Below are positions 59,893 through 64,000 of a DNA stretch of 64,000 nucleotides, piece after piece. The DNA is from Lantana camara (lineage: Eukaryota > Streptophyta > Magnoliopsida > Lamiales > Verbenaceae): contig CM074858.1 in the NCBI GenBank assembly GCA_037501455.1, positions 87,704,501 to 87,768,500 on the forward strand, written 5' to 3'. The first letter of the stretch is position 1. Each line of letters starts with the position of its first letter. A program made the position numbers and the translations under genes. The notes beneath the pieces were generated by a model that saw only the letters and a list, made by a program, of their open reading frames with translations, was not told the origin of the DNA and ran no database searches.

Positions 59893-60054
59893 AAAAGATT
59901 TCTTCCGCTGCAAAACAAATCCTCCCAAACAAAATCCGCTCAAATACTTCAGAATCCGCTCAAATCCTTGAGAACAAAACTCTCCTCCATTCCGAAATAA
60001 GATCCTCCACTATAAATAAATATTTCTGATCCATTTTTTATTATGGCATGTGGC

Positions 60055-60262
60055 CAAGAATTTTTAATTTTCTTATCCATGGCAAGTCCGCCATGTGTTT
60101 TCTCATCGATGACAAGTCGTCATGAGAAATCTTTTTCAATCCATGACAAATCCGCCATGAGTAATCAATCAATGACAAAGTTTGCCATGAGTAAATCAAT
60201 CCATGACATGCCCGTCATGAGTAATTTTCTTATCCATGGCAAAGTCAGCCATGAGTAATCCA
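60055..60262 (+). repeat. Degenerate palindromic tandem repeats in the TRIM interior
   Basis: About seven units of roughly 28 bases built on CATGACAAATCCGCCATGAG, whose ends (CATG...CATG; ATGGC/GCCAT in some units) are inverted. Confidence 0.75.
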
Positions 60263-60357
60263 TCAATGGATTAAGTATGTGAAAGAAAGTTCCAGAAGAT
60301 GTAACTGGAGCAAATTGTGCTTTGAGTTTTGTACGACTAAAAAAATAAAATGAAAAG

Positions 60358-60560
60358 AAAAATAAGGATCAGAAAAATAAAGTTTCAAGTCTTCCGAGAA
60401 AATCAAGCAGAGAGTTGGAAAAAATTTTCAAAACTTTGGAGAAAATCAAGGAGAAAGAGTTGCAAAAAGTTTTCAAGAGTTTGGAGAAAATCAAAGAGAA
60501 AGGATTTTGCAAGAAAAATAAAGTTTTCAAGATTTGAGAAAATCAAGCCAAAAAGAAGAT
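60358..60560 (+). repeat. A/G-rich tandem repeats in the TRIM interior
   Basis: Three to four imperfect units containing TTTGGAGAAAATCAAG and AGTTTTCAAGA, period about 55-60 bases. They leave open a Lys/Phe/Arg-rich frame that is not a credible gene. Confidence 0.7.
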
Positions 60561-60601
60561 AAAATTCAAGTTGGATTTCTTCATTCTTCCGAAACTCCAA
60601 C

Positions 60602-60614
60602 TTGAGGGGGGGAG
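60602..60614 (+). other. Polypurine tract of the TRIM element
   Basis: TTGAGGGGGGGAG immediately before the 3' LTR. Confidence 0.82.
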
Positions 60615-60840
60615 TATTAGAAATATATCTAATATTTAGTTTTATCTGTTTGTAACTATTTTTTATTCTTATCCTAGGGATAACTTCCACCGTAGATAGA
60701 TTATATATATGTGTAGTGTGTATCCTACAAATCATTGAGAATACAGATTATTGATCAGATTACAAAAAAACGTATTCTCTTTCACTTCTTTTCTCTGCAT
60801 ATCCATCAATTCTAAGATGTATGTCCATTAATTTCTAAGA
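60615..60840 (+). repeat. 3' LTR of the TRIM element
   Basis: 226 bp from TATTAGAAATATATC to ATTTCTAAGA, with scattered differences from the 5' LTR (for example ATTTAG versus ATCTAG near the start). Confidence 0.93.
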
Positions 60841-61193
60841 TGCACCACTGATTTTTCGATGAGCTTTTCAAGCTTTCGAGACAACTTTGCATCAACATTG
60901 ACCGAGAGTTCTTGTCGGACTTGGTTGACGACATGCTTCAAAATGTGGGCAGAGAACTCCTCCATGGAGCTGAAGAACCGGAACGGCTCAATGGGGAGCG
61001 ACCTTCCCATTGAGTCGATGAACGGCGAGGCTTTGAAGTGCTCGTAGAACATTTCCATGAGGTTCCGGTAGCATAAGGGGTTGACGACAGATAAATTAGT
61101 AACCTGATAGATATTGCTTCCCCGGTTCTCTAGCTGCACCGTGTTTTGCTATGGCCGCGAGGGTCGCGTTGACAACCATATCAGCGGGAACCT
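60841..61193 (-). pseudogene. FAR pseudogene exon, 5' half of the interrupted exon
   Basis: After acceptor TTTTTCTTCCAG the minus strand reads VPADMVVNATLAAIAKHG, a FAR hallmark following the preceding exon's VLDV. A one-base shift between about 61110 and 61140 moves to the frame with NIYQVTNLSVVNPLCY, PFIDSMGRSLPIEPFRFFSS and KLSRKLEKLIEKSVV. These match the FAR C-terminal 'sterile' domain of the MS2/FAR2 type. The exon is cut at 60841 by the TRIM insertion and resumes at 54607. Confidence 0.92.
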
Positions 61194-62296
61194 GGAAGAA
61201 AAATGTCATTTTTCATAGTGCTTTTGTGTTGGAGGAATAGGTAATGGACAGAAAAGCAAGGGAAGTTTCCGAAGTGGATTTGAATGGACATTTGATTTAG
61301 AGCTGAGACCTGCCGCTGGGAAAACTTTAAGCTCAAACTCTGTAGTTATGGACCGTTGGAGATGTGATGATTCTATTATATATAATACAATATCTTGATT
61401 AGTTTCACCGATGCCTTTTATATTGCTTACTACGATAGAGGAATTAATTTTTGATTGGCAAAATTGCATTTTTGTTCTTTTACATATAGTTAGAATTCAA
61501 TTTTGATCCGTAGGTAAATCACTAACACATTTAATTTTATATCTAATTAATTTTTAATACATATAGTTCGAATTTACACATTTAGTCTTTTATTAACATA
61601 TTTGGTTATTTAATTTGAACATATATATTTGGTTCTGAAAAAATTAGTAGAGTGAGCATGTTTTGTCAATAGGACCAAAAAAAAAAAAAAAAAAAGGAAC
61701 AAATGTGTTAATATAAGACTAAATATGTAAATTTGAACTAAATGTTTTAAAAATTAATAAGTTGTAGCACAAATGTATTAGTGGAATATATACTTATCGA
61801 CCAAAATTGGATTATGACCATGCTTATAGGACAACAAGTTCAATTTTACCTTTTTGATTACATTTTCTTGAACTCACTAATCACAACATCAAGTTAAAAG
61901 AATGCATGATTCTTCAGCTTGGATAGGGCCTTTCAAACTTTGATTCTTTTATTGTGTTCACGCCTTATGTTCAAGCATGTAGTCGAAAAGTAATGTTATA
62001 TATGTGTGTGTAAATATTAAAACATTATTTTAAAAAAAAAGAAAGAAAGAAGAACATAATATGAAGAAATGGCCACGTTGCATGCACGAACTATAGTTTC
62101 TTGATTTTGAGCCTTGTTCCCGTACAAGCCATACTCAATCTTAAACTTAGTGAGGTCTGGCTGGTTAGGTTCACAAACAGTCTAAGTTTGGTTGCACTAA
62201 TCCTACTTGAAAAGTTTACATACTATTCACAGAGATGGTGCCAGAATTCGAGTGTAGAGGGATGAGATTAGAACTTGATAAAAGTTAGGTACTTAC
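61194..62296 (-). other. FAR pseudogene intron with a MITE-like insertion
   Basis: Bounded by donor GTAAGT (minus strand, at 62296) and acceptor TTCCAG. It contains the foldback at 61480-61850. Confidence 0.8.
61480..61850. repeat. Diverged foldback element in the FAR intron
   Basis: Left-arm motifs such as TTTACACATTTAGTCTTTTATTAACA pair with right-arm ATGTGTTAATATAAGACTAA and ATATGTAAATTTGAAC, around a 19-base A run near 61678-61696. Confidence 0.7.
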
Positions 62297-62378
62297 TACA
62301 TCAAGAACTCCATTGGGGTCGACAAGGAAACCTGTAATGCGGCCCTTTCCGTAGTTCATAACGACTGGATCCATCATC
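62297..62378 (-). pseudogene. FAR pseudogene exon: MMDPVV to VLDV
   Basis: An 82-base exon on the minus strand lies between acceptor GAAATCCAG and donor GTAAGT. It encodes MMDPVVMNYGKGRITGFLVD then PNGVLDV, continuing in phase from GWMEGSR of the previous exon and into VPADM of the next. It is conserved in FAR proteins and intact. Confidence 0.93.
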
Positions 62379-62942
62379 CTGGATTTCAAGATATTTTTGT
62401 CAGTTCATGAAAGAGTTATTTGCACCCAAAACCTTGTGTAATTCGAAAAGAGAAAAAAAACCCTGTAAAAGAAATTAGTTTAAAAAATCCTGTGTTATAA
62501 AACTTAAGCCTACCGCCCCTTTTCATCATCCCGTCAACTGAATGACGTGTTTTGACTAAAATGTCCCTCCTCATTTTAGAAGCATTCAACCAAAATTAAA
62601 GAGTTATATGCACAAAAAATCCTGTGTTATGCGTAAAGAGCAAAAAAGATCCCGACAAAAAAAAAATTATTTATTTACTAAGGGCGTGACTTTTGGGTAG
62701 ATTTTTTTATTTATTATTTTATTTTTTGGTGAAAGATAAGGTTTTTATTAATACATTATTAATAATTATATATATATTTTAATTTTCTTTAAGAATTAAA
62801 TTAAGTAAATAATGATAAGGTTCATAGATTTGTTAAGGTTAAAACTTGTTATGCATTCTTTCTTAGAGCATAATAAGGTTTATTAAGTGAATAATAATAA
62901 TAAAAGAATAAATAATATTTTATTGGATTTAACAATTATATT

Positions 62943-62984
<42 letters not shown>

Positions 62985-63567
62985 GTTTTTCATATATATT
63001 TTGAAAATAATGTATATAACATTTAGATATTTAGATATTTTTTAATTTATTAATATAATATTTAATAAAGTAAAAAATTGATATATAACATGTTTTAATA
63101 TATGATTTAAAAAAAAGAAAAATAAAATTAATTAGTAATTCATATAACATATCAATTTTTCAATATAATAATATAACTAGAACTCATTATATTAAAAATC
63201 AAATAAATAAATAATTATTTAAAATTAGAAAAGTTAATGTGGCAAAAAAAATTTCAAACTCTGTTTACAGGGATTTCTGTGCACAATTCAACAAATACAG
63301 AGTTTTTTGTGCATATTTTAACAACTTATTTTCTTTCAATAAGGGACTCAAAAGAATGGCACGAGAGACTCAAGCATAGGCTGCAGGTTTTCCGTACAAA
63401 GAAAAAAAAAACATAAGGTTTTTTGGGAGAATTTTTTTTTGGACAGAATTTTTATTGCTCTTTTCGAATTACATAGGATTTTGGGTGCAAATAACTCAGT
63501 AATTAAATTAAACTTCGAAACATTTTTACTAATCTATTTAGGTTGAACAAACTGTGTGGGATTTTAC
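62379..63567 (-). other. FAR pseudogene intron filled by a ~1.1-kb foldback element
   Basis: Donor GTAAAATC lies at 63567 (minus strand) and acceptor TCCAG at 62379. Almost all of it is the element at 62413-63497. Confidence 0.82.
62413..63497. repeat. Large terminal-inverted-repeat element in the FAR intron
   Basis: The left end GAGTTATTTGCACCCAAAAC and right end (about 63460-63497, ending GGGTGCAAATAACTC) are inverted for roughly 45-50 bases. A second inverted pair lies inside (near 62600 and 63270-63330, GAGTTATATGCACAAAAAAT type). An AAT microsatellite is at about 62947-62983. No coding capacity; no clear target duplication found. Confidence 0.8.
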
Positions 63568-63722
63568 CTGCTTCCCTCCATCCATCCTGGGAACTGGTCC
63601 TTGTACGTGCTCTCGATTACGCCCGACCTAACTACAACGACGGGTATGTCGCCTCTTAGAGTTTCTATCATCATCTCTCCCATGCTTTGGTAAATGCATA
63701 TGTATCTTGCCATCCAAATGTG
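63568..63722 (-). pseudogene. FAR pseudogene exon with the active-site motif, frameshifted
   Basis: On the minus strand GWQDTYAFTKA contains the YxxxK catalytic pair of the Rossmann-fold reductase domain. One base is missing directly after it (about 63683). The continuing frame reads MGEMMIETLRGDIPVVVVRS, then GVIESTYKDQFPGWMEGSR, up to donor GTAAAA. The block is typical of MS2/FAR2-like reductases. The exon's 5' boundary (plus-strand right end) is uncertain. Confidence 0.9.
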
Positions 63723-63797
63723 TTTGCCCATATCAAGATGAAAGTTGAATTAAGGGATCTTAACTTGGTTTCTCGCGACCATTAAGTTCTTACATAT

Positions 63798-64000
63798 TGT
63801 TAAAAGGGAAGGTTGACCGTAATACCTTATCACCCGTTTTAGGGCCGATTTGTCGGGATCTTTGTCCCGTGTATAGGCTTATTTATATTCTCTGTTTCCT
63901 CTGTATTAGAATATACGAATACAAGAAAATGAATACCAATTTCAGTTTTACCCAAGCATTGTCCATTAAAATTAACATGGTATCAGAGCAGGTTTCGATT
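63798..64000 (+). mobile_element. 5' LTR and primer site of a small LTR element, cut by the window edge
   Basis: A 180-base LTR (63798-63977) begins TGTTAAAAGGG and ends AAAATTAACA, with TGTTAA/TTAACA inverted ends. It is directly followed by TGGTATCAGAGC (63978-63989). It sits within the FAR pseudogene region, upstream of the active-site exon in gene orientation. The rest is off-window. Confidence 0.82.

Larger units (their letters stand above)
54608..60840 (+). mobile_element. TRIM-like LTR retrotransposon inserted in the FAR exon
   Basis: A perfect TGCAC duplication flanks it (54603-54607 and 60841-60845). LTRs are about 225 bp: the 5' one is 54608-54619 joined to 59668-59880, the 3' one 60615-60840. 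PBS TGGTCTCAGAGC is flush with the 5' LTR; polypurine tract TTGAGGGGGGGAG is flush with the 3' LTR. Without the nested CACTA-2 it is about 1.2 kb, with a 734-base non-coding interior. LTR termini are TATTAG and CTAAGA, not the usual TG and CA. Confidence 0.92.
54552..63722 (-). pseudogene. MALE STERILITY 2/FAR2-like fatty acyl reductase gene, disrupted
   Basis: Minus-strand exons at 63568-63722, 62297-62378 and 60841-61193 continued at 54552-54607 match plant alcohol-forming fatty acyl-CoA/ACP reductases in order and splice phase. These enzymes reduce activated fatty acids to primary alcohols; the MS2/FAR2 branch acts in plastids of the anther tapetum for the pollen wall (family knowledge). 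The copy is broken three ways: a one-base loss beside the active site (63683), a one-base shift near 61110-61140, and a 6.2-kb TRIM plus CACTA insertion in the third exon. The upstream exons are outside the window or not recognised, and I could not find the final FDN-type exon left of 54552. Confidence 0.88.

Noticed and set aside
60350..60562. Lys/Arg-rich 70-codon frame in the TRIM interior
   Set aside because: Product of A/G-rich tandem repeats; TRIM elements do not encode proteins and no motif is visible.

Overview
The window is repeat-rich, AT-rich nuclear DNA from a flowering plant, probably a eudicot (species not identifiable). The evidence is nested plant-type LTR retrotransposons with tRNA-Met primer sites, CACTA and hAT transposons, foldback elements, and one spliced host gene on the minus strand whose exons match the alcohol-forming fatty acyl-CoA reductase family (MALE STERILITY 2 / FAR2-like). 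I see no intact host gene, no tRNA or rRNA gene and no CRISPR array.

Layout. 1-3473: one LTR of 'family A', + strand, cut by the window edge. 3474-4150 plus 22628-24579: pieces of a CACTA transposon (CACTA-1) carrying a captured NYN-domain gene fragment; its left end is not in the window. It is split by a Ty1/copia element (4151-22627, minus strand), whose 5' LTR is itself split by a gag-only Ty3/gypsy-type element, 'family B' (12393-20724, target duplication GGAAA). 24580-about 35036: the 3' part of an Athila-like Ty3/gypsy element (decayed gag-pol, a third ORF, one LTR). 35037-37985: old intergenic debris with an RNase H-like relic and tandem duplications. 37986-52527: a hAT-type transposon (8-bp duplication CTAACCCC) made largely of tandem repeats, split by a complete non-autonomous family A element (41094-51890, duplication AACAG) with nearly identical 4.3-kb LTRs. 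52528-54551: foldback elements. 54552-63722: the fatty acyl reductase pseudogene. One coding exon is split by a small TRIM-like retrotransposon (54608-60840, duplication TGCAC), whose 5' LTR is split by a second gene-capturing CACTA element (54620-59664, duplication TAT). 63798-64000: the start of another small LTR element.

How the parts relate. This is a record of serial insertion, not a cooperating gene set. The most unusual signal is that nearly every LTR family carries short perfect palindromes in its non-coding parts. In families A and B, tandem 18-21-bp hairpins just inside the 3' LTR change both arms together from unit to unit while keeping a CCCCG loop. An Athila-like LTR and family A LTRs share the hairpin core CACCCCCGTG.
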